This document shows, piece after piece, positions 33,408-45,068 of a stretch of 64,000 nucleotides of DNA (position 1 is the stretch's first letter; each line of letters begins with the position of its first letter). Source of the DNA: Liopterus haemorrhoidalis (taxonomy: Eukaryota > Arthropoda > Insecta > Coleoptera > Dytiscidae). The stretch covers positions 28,371,753 to 28,435,752 of the forward strand of contig OZ020625.1 of assembly GCA_963971575.1 (NCBI GenBank). Reading direction: 5' to 3'. Below the pieces are notes generated by a model. That model was not told the DNA's origin, searched no databases, and was given only the letters and a program-made list of their open reading frames with translations. The translations under genes were made by a program, and so were the position numbers.

Positions 33408-34024
33408 AGTTAAAAAAAAAGTTTTCGACCTTTTATTCAATAAAATTATGGTAAAAAAACTTTAAACGCGTTTTTCTCGAAACTACCTTTTTCAAACTGG
33501 TAGGACAATTTTCTCCGAATCTACTCGACCGATTTTAAAAAACCAAAGAGCATTCGATTACTTATTGAAAATAGTAAACAGTAAGCCTCTAAAAGTTTTA
33601 AAAAATACTCCCCCTCTTTTTTTACGGGGGTAACTTACCCCCAAAAAATGCCGTTTTTCGCATTTTTCAGAAATATACATACAAAAACTTCAAAATATGA
33701 AAAAGTATGAGTTTTAGAGGCTTATTGTATAGTTTTGAGTCTCAAGAATAGAATCCATTTTGAATTTTTCAAAAATCTGTTACAGGAGGTCCACAATATG
33801 TCCTACCGTTTGAAAAGTAACTTTTGGATGACGCCCTCTACAGCAGCAAAGGGAAACTAAAAATGAAAAAAAAAATTTTTTTTATATTCTTTAGAGACTG
33901 TTTAACAATGTCCAAAAGAAATTTTGTCAATAAATATAATAGTTTTTTCATAATAAAATTTTTAAAAAGTGTTTTTTCAATTCCAAAGGCGAATGTCCCC
34001 TTAAAATATGTAAGAAAAATAATT
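33408..34024. other. 3' flank of the ORF, with inverted motif
   Basis: TTTTTCAAACTGGTAGGACA at 33489 is partly inverted at about 33800 (TGTCCTACCGTTTGAAAAGT), so this may be the transposon's terminal region. No gene seen. Confidence 0.4.
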
Positions 34025-34195
34025 TAATTTTGACATATGTCATTCGTTTCCATGGTTTCATTGTTGGAATTTTAAATTTTGACATTCCAACGTGAAAAAT
34101 GAAATAACCCAAGCAAGGTCCCTTTTCGTGACAACCTAAAAGAACGAAATTCCCATTTAGTACCGCCTAACCGTTTGAAACAGACTGTACCTACA
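34025..34195. mobile_element. MITE1 half copy
   Basis: Right half of MITE1 ending TTTAGTACCGCCTAACCGTT plus TGAAACAGAC. The left half is missing. Confidence 0.7.
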
Positions 34196-34439
34196 AAACC
34201 CTAAAAATTTGGTTTCCGTCTTGGTTACGTATTACAAAATGAGATATAGTAATATAATAATATAATATTTTTTAATTTATTTTATTCGTAAAACAATTTT
34301 TTACAGAAATACTTTACAATATTTAATTTAAAATTACTTAAACCTAGTTTTATTTGTTCCATAAGAACATAATTTACAACAGAAATAATTTTTTTGTAAA
34401 AATATTCAAAAAAATTGTACGAAAAATAACACTGTAACT

Positions 34440-34496
34440 CAGTAGCGCACCAAGGGGGCGGGGGCTGAGGGCTTATTCTTGGTGCGCCACTGCCTT
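34440..34496. repeat. Short fold-back, GC-rich
   Basis: CAGTAGCGCACCAAG pairs with CTTGGTGCGCCACTG around a G-rich centre, about 55 bp in all. Likely a tiny MITE or its terminal remains. Confidence 0.55.
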
Positions 34497-34667
34497 AACT
34501 AACAAAGCACTGTAAAGTTATTTTTGTACACCATAGTTTTTTAATCACAGCTATAAAGTTATTGAAAATAATTTTAAATTTAACTGAAAATACATGTGAT
34601 GCATATATTTTTAAAATATTTCAAATTTCTTAAAGAAATTATTTTCTTATGTGAACATATAGGCTAT

Positions 34668-34830
34668 TCCAAACGTTTAAGCGGAACTAAATGGAATTTT
34701 TATTTTTGTAAATTGTCACCAGATAACTTTTTAACGAATGAAGTGGGCTTTTGCTAAACAAAATGATCAAAAGTCTCATTTAAACGTTAAAAGTTACCAG
34801 TTTTCAAAATCTAGTTCCGCTTAAATCAAA
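34668..34830. mobile_element. MITE1b copy
   Basis: GGCTATTCCAAACGTTTAAG at the left and ATCTAGTTCCGCTTAAATC at the right; same short type as 7615-7764. Confidence 0.6.
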
Positions 34831-35093
34831 GAAATAAACTATACCTCTGTCTTAAGTTGAAGACTGTCTTTATACAGGTCTGGAAATGTTAAATAGGGAC
34901 AAATTAAAAATAAATAAAACGGGGTAAGGTTGTTTTATGGGACACAGCTGCTAGGGTTTACGTGATTACACCCGCGTGGTCCTTCTACTGTACTTCGTTC
35001 CATTTTCGACTTAGCTTCTACTGTACTTTCGCTTGACGCAGGGGAAAAAGCCTCAATCGGAGTGGAAAAAGTTCCTCGAAAATTGGTTCAAAC

Positions 35094-36727
35094 TAGAGAT
35101 GAGTCGTTCATGAACGAACCGGCTCACTGAGCCGGCTCAGTACACTGACCGAAGTAACACGGTTCACCAAATTGAAATGAGCCGGCTCACTGCATAATTT
35201 CAAGTTTCAAAGATACGATTGATCGGGCGATTGTGAGCAGTGACCCGAGTGATCTGGATCTGGATCGATGTCATGTTGAACTTCGCGAGAACTCGGCTTG
35301 TAATGTATTATCATAAAGTGTATTTTGTCATCAATTTGTAGCTCAGTCTATTTCAAACTAATTGGCTTAAGCCACATTCAGAGCTGTTTAAATTAAGAGG
35401 TTGTAGACTGTGCTTTGTTAGCTGTAAGTTATGTTTCTATGCTCTTATAAATTAGTACGTTACGAATAGCCCGCCATCTGTGAATTTTGAAACCAACTAT
35501 TTAGCTTCGTAAAATATTTTATATTTATTATCGTTCTTATAATTCTGTTGTCTTAGATTTTAACTACCAAATTACCTAAATTGATCATATTTACTGTCCG
35601 TCTTTGTAATTTTGAGCAAGATTTGTTAATGATGACATTATGTTAGGTTATGTAAAGGCATTCGATAACTACGGTGTGACTGATAGAATGCGATAGCCAA
35701 TGTGTTTATATGTCTGTCTCATTAAAACATCTCACTAGCTGTAAGTTTAGAAAATTATGCACAATCCACAACAAACAGCGTATTAAATTTGGAGGTCTGA
35801 ACGGTTTCACGTCTTATCATATGACAAACTTGCTGGTGACAGTGAACAGTCCATAAGCTATTGATTTAAGAGCTCTGAATGCGGCTTTAGTCTGTACTTT
35901 CTTACAACCATACTATATAAAAATATTAAAAATATTGCCCAAATCCCAGATGTCCGATTTATAAGGGCAATAAACATCGCCATAAACTTAACACATCTGG
36001 TTTAAAATACAGTAGCTATATTAAGTGAATTGTTTGTTTACTATTAACCCTGCAAAAATTTTAGATAATTCACTTCTATAGAATTTTATTTATTTAACTT
36101 GTTCATATAATGCAAGAGGCGGCTGAGCGACGTTCTATAATCCGTACCAAATTAGTTTTGAAGATCGCAATAAAATAATAAAAGTTAGGGAACTCATAAA
36201 ATGACAATAGAAGTGATATAACTAGGCGTGTCAACCCATAGCCGTTGGGATTAGTTTTTCACATTACGCACCTTACTTAAAGGATTAACAAAAACAAGTA
36301 TACTTATTTATAATAAGTACTTAAACCGTTGACTGTTTACAACATGGTTGTATACATGAACCCTAGTTCTTTTGTAGTTTAACAATTATAGTTATACGGG
36401 ATAATTGTTTTATGCCGATCTTCAAAAATAATGTGGTATGTTTTATACCTACATATTGCAAACCAACAACCGAATTGAACGAACGACTGACAACTGACCG
36501 AGCTGTGTTTCGGGAACATGTTTACAGTTCATATAATGTAAGAGCCGGCTCAGCGACGTTCTACCTACATATTGCAAACCAATATCCGTATTGAACGAAT
36601 GACCGACAACTGACCGACCTGTATCTCGGGAAAATATTTACTTAGCCGGATCACTGAGCCGGCTCAGCAAACTGAACGACCTGCACTGATCCGATTCCGC
36701 AAACTGAGCCCAAAATCCACATCTCTA
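35094..36727. mobile_element. hAT-type non-autonomous element, 1.6 kb
   Basis: Ends TAGAGATG...CATCTCTA with an 8-bp target duplication GTTCAAAC (35086-35093) / ATTCAAAC (36728-36735), one mismatch. Both subterminal regions are packed with GAGCCGGCTCA-type palindromes, and a GTTCATGAACGAAC palindrome lies near the left end. No transposase ORF. The 514-bp element at 45069-45582 is an internally deleted inverted relative. Confidence 0.85.
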
Positions 36728-37423
36728 ATTCAAACGCATGCAAAAGTGTATTGATATTCATGGAGAATATTTTGAAAAACAATAAAGCCACTTTTGTTGA
36801 TATATAATTGTTTTTGATCTCAAATCCCGAAATATAAAAGGTAACCCTTCGTATAACACTAATTTTTGAAAATAAAAAATAAAAAATAATATTTACAAAT
36901 GTATTTTTTCTAATAACAAGTAAACTTACATTTAAATTAGATATTCTTAAAGTAACATATAAAAATAATAATAATTATAAATTTGGTAATTATAATATTC
37001 GATGTATAACATAAAAAATTTGTAAATTTGTAAGAAACGGATTATAAATAATAATTATTTTTTCAAAGCTAATATATACAAAGTGTTCAATCTAAGAGTG
37101 CCACCATTGCTATCTCGAGAACTATAAGAGTTATGAAGTTGGTTAAATTAGCAAAGAAATACCATTTTGCAAGTCTATTACAAAACTATTAACAATTTTT
37201 TTATGATCAGTGGTTATCGAAATATGGAACGCAACTTTCTTATTTTAAATGAAACATATTTTTTTAATATTATTGTTCGGAAGGGAATTTTATTCTGAAT
37301 TCAACGAATACACAGTTTAGTGCCCTTACATCACAAAAATTTTGTGAAAAATGCATATTAAATTGACATTAAGGACAATAATAACGTTATTAATGCAATT
37401 TTTTTGCACAAACTATTGTTAAC
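36728..37423. other. AT-rich stretch, no gene seen
   Basis: No supported ORF; sequence rich in (TAATA) motifs. Confidence 0.4.
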
Positions 37424-38145
37424 ATGCAAGCTTTTGGAGATAGATTTAAAGAGTTTAGAAAATATAAAGCTACACTAGCTCTTTTGACAAAACCAATTGA
37501 AGCAGATATGCAGCAATTACATTTATCACCATTCCCATTGATTAATCAGCTACAATTTGAACTTCAATTATTGGATTTGAAATCCTTAAAACTTAATTCT
37601 GATCTGGAAAGTTTAGAAAGAGAAAAGTTCATTTTATCCAGCATAAGTGGACCGAAATTCGCAATCTTCAAGATGTAGATAAAATTGTTTTCGAAGCTTG
37701 TAATCGTATTCCAGAATCGTTCAATCATTTAAAAAATTATACTTTTGGACTACTGACAATTTTCGGATCCACATATTACTGTGAGCAAGTCTTTTCACAT
37801 ATGAAATTAATAGTCAGTTAAGAAGTAATCTTACTGACCTGAAACTAGAGTGCTGTCTTAAGTTAAAGATTACTGAATATTCACCAAAAAGTCTTACCGA
37901 ACACTATGCAAGTAGCAATCGTCCCAGTAAAAAAATTATTATATTGTAATATACTGGCAAGTGCAATAGGTATCACAAACCAAATGTATAAGTAAATATT
38001 AATTTATTTATACATTATATATTAATAACAATTTTTACGTTTTTTTCATAAATATAGCATATATTTTTTAGCGGCTCTTCCATGTTATTGCTTTTGTTTT
38101 CAATATAGATTTGGATCTTTGTCACTGAAAGGTTGCCGACCCCTG
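37424..38145 (+). pseudogene. hAT transposase C-terminus with its terminal repeat
   Basis: The frame from 37424 (MQAFGDRFKEFRKYKATLAL, LQFELQLLDLKSLKLNSDLE) leads, after a break, into VFEACNRIPESFNHLKNYTF, then GLLTIFGSTYYCEQVFSHMK and, after a further frameshift, SNLTDLKLECCLKLKITEYS. The F-G-S-T-Y-x-C-E-x-x-F-S-x-M-K block is the conserved hAT C-terminal dimerisation segment of the ZBED/GTF2I-repeat-like group. The coding relic ends near 37930. At 38126-38145 TGAAAGGTTGCCGACCCCTG is a typical hAT terminus (inward CAGGGGTCGGCAACC). The BED finger and catalytic core are not present to the left. Confidence 0.78.
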
Positions 38146-38189
38146 ACCTAGTGTAGTGGTATCATACTTAAAGCTCGTGAACCATAGGG

Positions 38190-38700
38190 GAAACTTCCTA
38201 AGCGCCCTGACATCTGGTGGCAATTTGCGGAAGATACGAAAGTGACATTGTTTTGTTTTGTTCAATGGAAAAATACGTGTTTTTTTGTTGTTTGTGTTTT
38301 ATTTTTGTGAATCATGGAAAAAAACAATCAATTTTGTTGTGTGCCGCAATGTAAATCGTGAATAAGGAAGAATCCTTCTTAAACATTCCATAATTTATCT
38401 ATCGAAAAAAATATCAATTGAAACGACGTTTGGAGGCAGAGAGAAAGTGGATCGTAGGTTTTTATGGACCCAAAAATTAAAAATGGGGAAAATCCAAGCC
38501 CATGCATGCATGTTTGCTCATAGCACTTTATGGAAAGTGTATTTTTACGTCCAAAAAAAGCATTTATCCCACCCTAAATTTGTCTAAATCATCACTTGAT
38601 ATATTAAAATTCCCTTCTATTTTTTCAGGCAGAGATATTAATTTTTACTAATATATTTACCATATTTTTGTTGTTATTATATTGACAGACAGTCAAAAAG
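38190..38700 (+). pseudogene. THAP-domain relic
   Basis: From about 38314 translation reads MEKNNQFCCVPQCKS, a stop, RKNPS, then TFHNLS, and in a shifted frame RRLEAERKWIVGF. The C-x4-C pair and the F-H-x-L/P segment match the start of a THAP zinc finger. The C2CH second half is not readable. The region is homologous to 5282-5577 plus 3957-4163 in inverted orientation, where an R element has split it. Confidence 0.5.
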
Positions 38701-38739
38701 AATTAAAAATAAAATGAAAAACTAAAAATTTCCTTGTAA

Positions 38740-39536
38740 TAGACCATATTAGTGTGTCGTCACATACATGTGCTGCCATCTGAGAGCTGAGTCCTTTGGT
38801 AATTTTTGACTGGTTTAAAATACATGTGACATTACTTTTGTTACTTTAATTTTATGAATATCTTCAATTTTGGAGCAAAAAATATGTATTTTTGATAAAT
38901 ATATACTAATATATACAGTCCAGATACTTTATATTATAGAATAATGATTTGATAAATATATAAATAAGGATTCGATATATTTATAGGTTAAGTTTTTAAA
39001 TAATATGAAAATCGAAATATCTTTAGTATTTATTTAATTAACACTAAGTAATCATTAATATTTTGTTTTAGAATGTATAATGGTGTATTGATTTGCTCCA
39101 AATTGTAACCATTACACCTACATTATTAATTGCAAATTTTTACGTTTTTTGACAGATGAAAATGAAAAACAATAATGGATAAAATAAAAACAACATATTG
39201 TTCCTTCAAACCATTTAGATATGGCATACACACTTATTGCTATGTTACTTGCCATAATAACGATTATTAACGTAAAATTTTCAAAATAACCTGCAAAATA
39301 ATATTGTTCTGCAAAAATAATGACATAATAAATTATAATGTATAAAATAAGAATTTTAATAAATAAATATTGACTTGTAGTTTTGATGTGAAGCATTCTC
39401 TTACTTTGAAAACTTAATTTATATTTCCAAAATACAATTTAACAAAATAAAACATGCTAAATTCAAATAAAAGGAATCCAACCGCGAGACGGCAGCACTG
39501 AATCTCATTTTGTGACGTAGTTACTAATATGGTCTA
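38740..39536. mobile_element. DNA element with TAGACCATATTAGT ends
   Basis: A 797-bp element with inverted termini (TAGACCATATTAGTGTGTC and TAGACCATATTAGTAACTAC read inward), followed by CTGCCATC / CTGCCGTC on both sides. No target duplication identified. It contains a further THAP-like relic at 39080-39200. Confidence 0.6.
39080..39200 (+). pseudogene. THAP-like relic in the 38.7-39.5 kb element
   Basis: MVY, stop, FAPNCNHY, then NCKFLRFLTDENEKQ fits the spacing of a THAP N-terminus (C-x4-C with the first Cys codon mutated to TGA, then F-x-R-F-P-x-D). Short and degraded; low confidence. Confidence 0.35.
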
Positions 39537-40263
39537 TTGCCACATTGGTGTATAATCCGTCTCAATTTGTAATACGAAACTAGATTTGGTTACTTTGGTG
39601 CCTGTTGTGATGTAAACAGACTTTGGCGTATCCGTGTGAACCAATACTATGATAATATTATAAATGTATTGTCAATAAACAACATAAAAAATGAACTTCC
39701 CCTGTTAGTTACATATTACAAAATGAGACATATAATAGTAAACATAGCATACATAGCGTACAAAGCATACGTAGCATACATAGTTTTTATGTACCTCAGC
39801 ATAAATCAATTTGTCACAATACTAGTCAACAGTTTTGATATTTTTATTTTTTAAATATTTTATTAGAAACAAATATCATAAAAATATAACATATTTTTTT
39901 AAAAATAACATATTTCTTACAAATTTACAATAAAAAAAACAAGAGTGATGTTGTGGGTTTAATTTTATTTTTTTGTTATTTTTTTAAGTTTAATTTTTAG
40001 TTTTAAATAATTTTCCAATTCACATCACTGCTTGAATTTAACTTAAATTCTTAAAGGCTATATTCTAAATTTTTTTAACTACGCGCTCTTGTCTATAAAG
40101 GCCCTATTTCTTAAGGTGTTGTCTTCTGAGATGGTTGTATATCCCTTCTGCATACCCTCTAGTTTGTCCGATGTTTGGTACAGAGCTGTTTGTGTCGTAA
40201 AGCATATTCCAGTTTTTTCTGATTTCTTTTCTTTTGATGCATTTGGAATAGCTCCCTAGAAAA

Positions 40264-40265
<2 letters not shown>

Positions 40266-40336
<71 letters not shown>

Positions 40337-40429
40337 ATGAATGAATGAATGAATGAATGAATGAATGAATGAATGAATGAATGAATGAATGAATGAATGA
40401 ATGAATGAATGAATGAATGAATGAATGAA

Positions 40430-40503
<74 letters not shown>
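40266..40503. repeat. Compound microsatellite (AAAT)n-(GAAT)n-(AAAT)n
   Basis: About 70 bp of AAAT, 92 bp of GAAT (about 40338-40430) and 73 bp of AAAT. Nearly perfect, with abrupt switches at both borders. Confidence 0.95.
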
Positions 40504-40504
<1 letters not shown>

Positions 40505-40543
40505 AGATCTGACTATTTTGGTTACTTTTATATTATACTAGGT

Positions 40544-41107
40544 CAGGGGTTCTTGAACTTGTGTAGTCCGAGGACCCCGTCTTGAACAACATTTTTTTTG
40601 CGGACCCCATCCCAAACCTAGGCATTTTACGTCGTTCTTGAAACTTAATTTCTGGCTCAATAATCTCATAGGCATTACGATGTAATAAATATTGGTAAAA
40701 ATGTATCGCTGGTTATTTTAATAAATGGTCTTGTGCATTTATAGAGGAACATTTTTATTAGCATATAGAATAAAAAACATAAAATGAATAAAAATAGTAG
40801 TAAAAAGAATAAAAAAAGTTACAAATTACAATACGTTAAACTCATACAAACATTTCTTGGTCAAATATTGGTCAAAATAGATCTTATTATAATATGTTTT
40901 CTGTAAATAATTTTCAATTGAATAAAAATAATTAAATTTTTACTAATTATTGTTTAGTTATGTCAATAACTAGTTAGGTAACAACAAATACAAAAGTCTT
41001 GACCATGTAGGATTTTTATAAATGAGTTATTTGAATAAAAGCGAAAAGTTGGGGGATGTAAAGTTAATGTCAAAATTGTTTCGCGGACCCCAGTTTAAGA
41101 ACCGCTA
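40544..41107. mobile_element. hAT MITE with perfect 8-bp TSD
   Basis: Ends CAGGGGTTCTTGAACTT and TAGCGGTTCTTAAACT (read inward). TACTAGGT flanks both sides (40536-40543 and 41108-41115). Length 564 bp, no ORF. Confidence 0.9.
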
Positions 41108-41914
41108 TACTAGGTTATTATCCAACAACAATGACGGATTTATAATTTAAAAATTTCAATTGTTTGTATGTGTATTTGGTTTTATTTTTTAACGTATCTT
41201 AATTTCGTCGCCGGTCAGTGAATCACGGGACAGGATATCACCAGTTAGCTAATCACGGAAGAGGGTATCACCTGGCAGCTAATCAACAAACAGGGTGTCC
41301 CCAAATAGCCAATCACGAGAACCTTAGGAAAATTGACGTTACAATGTTACCGCCACTACATACAGACACTTGCTAATTATATAGTTAGATTATTTATTCA
41401 TGAACTTTTTAAGATGGGAAAACGATTCATTTTTACTCAGTACATTACATTTATATTGTTAAAACTAAAAATAATTTGAGACGTTAATTTATGCCTACGA
41501 AACCCTGGACTTTTATGTATGTAATTATATTCGTAGATTCTTAGAGAATAAATCTGCAAAATATTGATATCAGTCAAAGGATATAATAGTTTCATAAAGT
41601 TTCTTTTTTATGCCTAGGAAACCCTAGACTAGGGATGGGAATTTATTTTTGAATATCGATATAAGCGCGATTCGATATATCGTAAGTGTGATATCGATAT
41701 TCGATATATATCGAAGTAAAAATATCGATATTCTCGATATATCGAAATAACTAACACGTAACATGTAAGATATATAAATTACATATTTTTTGGTTGACTT
41801 GGCGGGAAAAGAAGTCGCCAATTGACAGACAATCACGTTGGTACTCACCCAGATACCAACCAACTTTCTAATATTATCCTTGTTAACAGCTCTCTAAATT
41901 AAATATATATATCC

Positions 41915-42558
41915 TGTTCACTTTTGTAAGGATAAACCAGATTTTTTGGTTACTTTTATAGTATATTACGGTCTTTAAATATCAATTAAAAATATTCTTT
42001 ACACTGTAAAACTGACTTTAGATTTATTGGTTATGATCATTATTAAGAAAGTGACATTTTTTATAATTTTTTAATACCAACATGTCAATTTCAAAGGTGC
42101 AAATTATTGAAATCAAAATTTCGTCTTACAGGCTATTCCAAACGATTAGGCGGAACTAAATGGAAATTTCGTTATTTTAGGCTGTCACGAAAAGGGACCT
42201 TGTTTGGGTTATTTCATGTTTCAGGTTTGGTATGTGAAAAATTCAAATTCTAACAGTGAAACCATGAAATCGAATGACATATGTCAAATATTTTAATACA
42301 TTTTTCCATATTTTGAAGACAAAAAAATAATAAATGGGAAATTTTTATTAAGAATGACAAAAAACTAAAATGTAATGAAAAGGACATTTTATAATGACAA
42401 TCTATTTAATCTAGAATTTGCAATGTGAGCATGATTTTCAAAGCCTAAACAAAATGACCAAAAGTCCGAATTAATTGATAAAAATTACTAGATTTCAAAA
42501 ATTAGTTCCGCCTAAACGTTTGGAATAGCCTATAGTTTGTTTCTACAAAAGTGAACAG
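41915..42558. mobile_element. MITE2 copy, interrupted
   Basis: CTGTTCACTTTTGTAAGGAT at the left, CTACAAAAGTGAACAG at the right. Continuity across the internal MITE1 is shown by the uninterrupted copy at 30025-30316. Confidence 0.85.
42129..42532. mobile_element. MITE1 copy, TA target
   Basis: 404 bp, ends CAGGCTATTCCAAACGATTA and TAGGCTATTCCAAACGTTTA (inward). TA on each side; the empty site (CTCTTAGTTTG) is preserved in the MITE2 at 30.3 kb. Confidence 0.9.
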
Positions 42559-42939
42559 CATATATTTAAATATAAAAAATATACAAGAATACCGATATTT
42601 TGTGCGAATATCGATATTTTGCGCGATATATCGCATTTCAAATATCGATATAAAAATATCGATATATTTTTCTAAAGTATCGATATTTTCGATATATCGA
42701 TATATCGTTCCCATCCCTACCCTAGACATTTCTACATATAATTATATTTGTAGATTCTTAAAGAATAAATCTGCAAAATATTGTTCATATTGGTTAAAGG
42801 ATATAGGCGTATCTAGAGTTTCTCGTTTATACCTTCGAAACCCTAAACATTTTTATATGTAATTTTATCCGCAGTTTTTTAGAGAATCTGCAAAATATTG
42901 TTCATATCTGTTTTTTGAGAAAATCGCATTTTATGGCCT

Positions 42940-43555
42940 TCAAAATGTCGACTTATTTGTTGATTAATAATGAAAACAAATGCATGAAATTGTTTCAATA
43001 GGTAGATTATTGTAATCAATCACTAATCACTTATTATTTTTAAGACCACAAAAAGTTGCTTTTCTCAAAAATTTTGTTATGTAAGGATGTACAAATTTTA
43101 CACCGTTAAAAACCGTTATATACTTGAGAAGTTTTTAACCCCACTATCCTCACTAAATAATCCAACTGATCCTTATTCATGCGTAAATAATTATAAAACA
43201 ATTCCGTATCCTTTAAACGCATTTCTGTTACCAAATTATGGTTTGCTCCTTGCTCCAATATTTTTTATAAATTGCTCTAATTAAACATTTTTTAATTTGC
43301 CTTATTTTAATATTTCTTTTATATTTGATATATAAACAATATGCTGCAATAATTAAATTTATGCCTGGCATTCATTTTAAGTATTAATAATTTGTATTCA
43401 AGGTGTTTGAAATATTTCGAATCTTAATAACGAAGGTAGGACGGATGAATTGTCTGGTGTCGGACGATAGGATCCATCGAGCGGAGAGCTAAGTACGTAG
43501 AATAATAGATTCGTCGATCGGTAAAAAGCGTTACTTATTTCTATGGTTTACTTAC
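42940..43555. other. AT-rich stretch downstream of the elongase exon
   Basis: Expected to be intron or 3' region of the elongase. I saw no acceptor followed by a convincing lysine-rich C-terminal exon. Confidence 0.4.
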
Positions 43556-43720
43556 GTTTCTCCTGGCTTTGTTCTTTAAGTAGGTCTGTTTGTAGAAATC
43601 AGAGAATAGGAAGTAGAACATAACGGCATGGAGTCCAATCCACCAGACGAAAGCTTTTGGATAATTGCAGTCGATGAAGAGCAACTGGAAGGCGTGGACC
43701 ATAACCAATATAAATTGAAT
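43556..43720 (-). CDS. ELOVL-type elongase, exon (penultimate region)
   Basis: A 55-codon phase-0 exon, preceded by TTGTTTGCAG and followed by GTAAGT. It encodes IQFILVMVHAFQLLF, then the last membrane segments (WWIGLHAVMFYFLFSDFY) and the start of the basic cytosolic tail KQTYLKNKARRN. With the previous exon it completes the T-x-x-Q-x-x-Q motif (TALQM|IQF). ELOVL proteins usually end 20-60 residues further on with a lysine-rich ER-retrieval tail, so at least one more exon is expected to the left. Confidence 0.9.
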
Positions 43721-43751
43721 CTGCAAACAAGAAAACATTAGTACAATAAAT

Positions 43752-43917
43752 CAGGTGTTGGTAACCTTTATTACGTCGTGGGCCGCATTCTATAGTATGT
43801 TTTTTTTTAAAATTTACATAGCGGATTACATTCGTAACAAAAAAATCGTTCAGTGAGCCGCATAAAATCGTTCGGTGTGCCATATTCGTCCCACAGGCCG
43901 CCGGTTGCGGACCCCTA
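43752..43917. mobile_element. Short hAT MITE in elongase intron
   Basis: CAGGTGTTGGTAACCTTT at the left and TAGGGGTCCGCAACC (inward) at the right resemble the terminus of the hAT relic at 38126-38145. The copy is 166 bp and lies 31 bp from the exon border. No matching 8-bp duplication was found, so one edge may be off. Confidence 0.6.
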
Positions 43918-43934
43918 CCCTAAACCCTCCATTT

Positions 43935-44925
43935 AACGGATTTTAATTTAACGGACTTCGGATTTAACGGACCTCTTTTTAACAAACTTCAATTTAACGG
44001 ACTTTGATTTAAGGGACATTAAATTCAACGGACTTCGGTTTAAGCGATTTCGATTTAACGAACTTCGGATTTAATGGATTTCGGATTCAATGGACTTCGG
44101 ATATAAAGGACTTCGAATGTAACAAACAGACTACGGATTTAACGGACTTTGGATCTAGTGGACTTAGGATCTAACGGACTTATATTTAACGGACTTCGGA
44201 TTTAGGGATTTCGATTTAACAGATTTAAGATTTAACGAACTTTTATTTAACGGACTTCGGCTCTAGTGGACTTTTATTTAACGGCCTTCGGATTTAAGTA
44301 TTTCGATTTAATAGATTTCAGATTTAACGAACTTTTATTTAACAGACTTCGGATCTAGCGGACTTATATTTAATGGACTTCGGATTTAAGTATTTCGATT
44401 TAATAGATTTCAGTTTTAACGAACTTTTATTTAACGGACTTCGGATCTAGCGGTCTTTTATTTAACAGACTTCGGATCTAACGGACTTCAATTTAACGAA
44501 ATTTGAATTTAGGGATTTCAATTTTACGAATTTTGGATTTAGAGGTTTCGATTTAAAGAACTTCGGATTTAACGAATTTTGGATTAAACGAACTTCGGAT
44601 TTAATGGATTTCAGATTTAACAGACTTCGGTTTAAAGGACTTCGAATGTAACGGACTACGGATTTAACGGACTTCGATTTAACAGACTTTATAAACTTTT
44701 ATTTAATGGACTTGGGATCTAGCGGACTTTTATTTAATGGACTTTGGATCTAACGGACTTCAATTTAACGGACTTTGAATCTAGAGTTTTCAATTTAACG
44801 AATTTTAGGATTTAGGGATTTCGACCTTCGAATTTAACGGATTTTGGATTTAACAAACTTTGGATTTAACGAACTCCGGACTTAACTGAGTTCGGATTTG
44901 ATGGACTTCGAATTTAACGAACCCT
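43935..44925. repeat. ~16-bp-period satellite in elongase intron
   Basis: Degenerate array of GGATTTAACGGACTTC-like units, around 60 of them over 1 kb. Recurrent variants (ATCTAGCGGACTT, GATTTAACGAACTT) suggest local higher-order duplication. Confidence 0.9.
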
Positions 44926-45068
44926 TGAGCATTCTTAAATAGCTGCGCATGCTACATGCGCCGAAAAGTATCTACAAGCTTTCTACGTGTCTGGGTTGTT
45001 TTGAAACTAAGGCGATTTTTTTTCTCGCTTGTCGGCGCTTGTTAACCAGCGCCTCTAGGCATCGGAAG

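Larger units (their letters stand above)
41630..42719. mobile_element. hAT element with perfect TSD, hosting nested MITEs
   Basis: Ends TAGGGATGGGAA on both sides, target duplication CCCTAGAC at 41622-41629 and 42720-42727. Subterminal regions consist of dense ATATCGAT repeats. The centre is occupied by MITE2 (41915-42558), which itself contains MITE1 (42129-42532). Confidence 0.92.
41491..42900. repeat. ~120-bp tandem repeat (three units), middle unit split
   Basis: Units begin TGCCTACGAAACCCTGGAC (41491), TGCCTAGGAAACCCTAGAC (41611) and ACCTTCGAAACCCTAAAC (about 42830). Each contains TTCTTAGAGAATAAATCTGC-like sequence and AAAATATTG. The hAT at 41630 sits inside the second unit. Confidence 0.7.

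Noticed and set aside
42551..42862. 103-aa ORF
   Set aside because: It is a translation of ATATCGAT repeats at the hAT subterminus.
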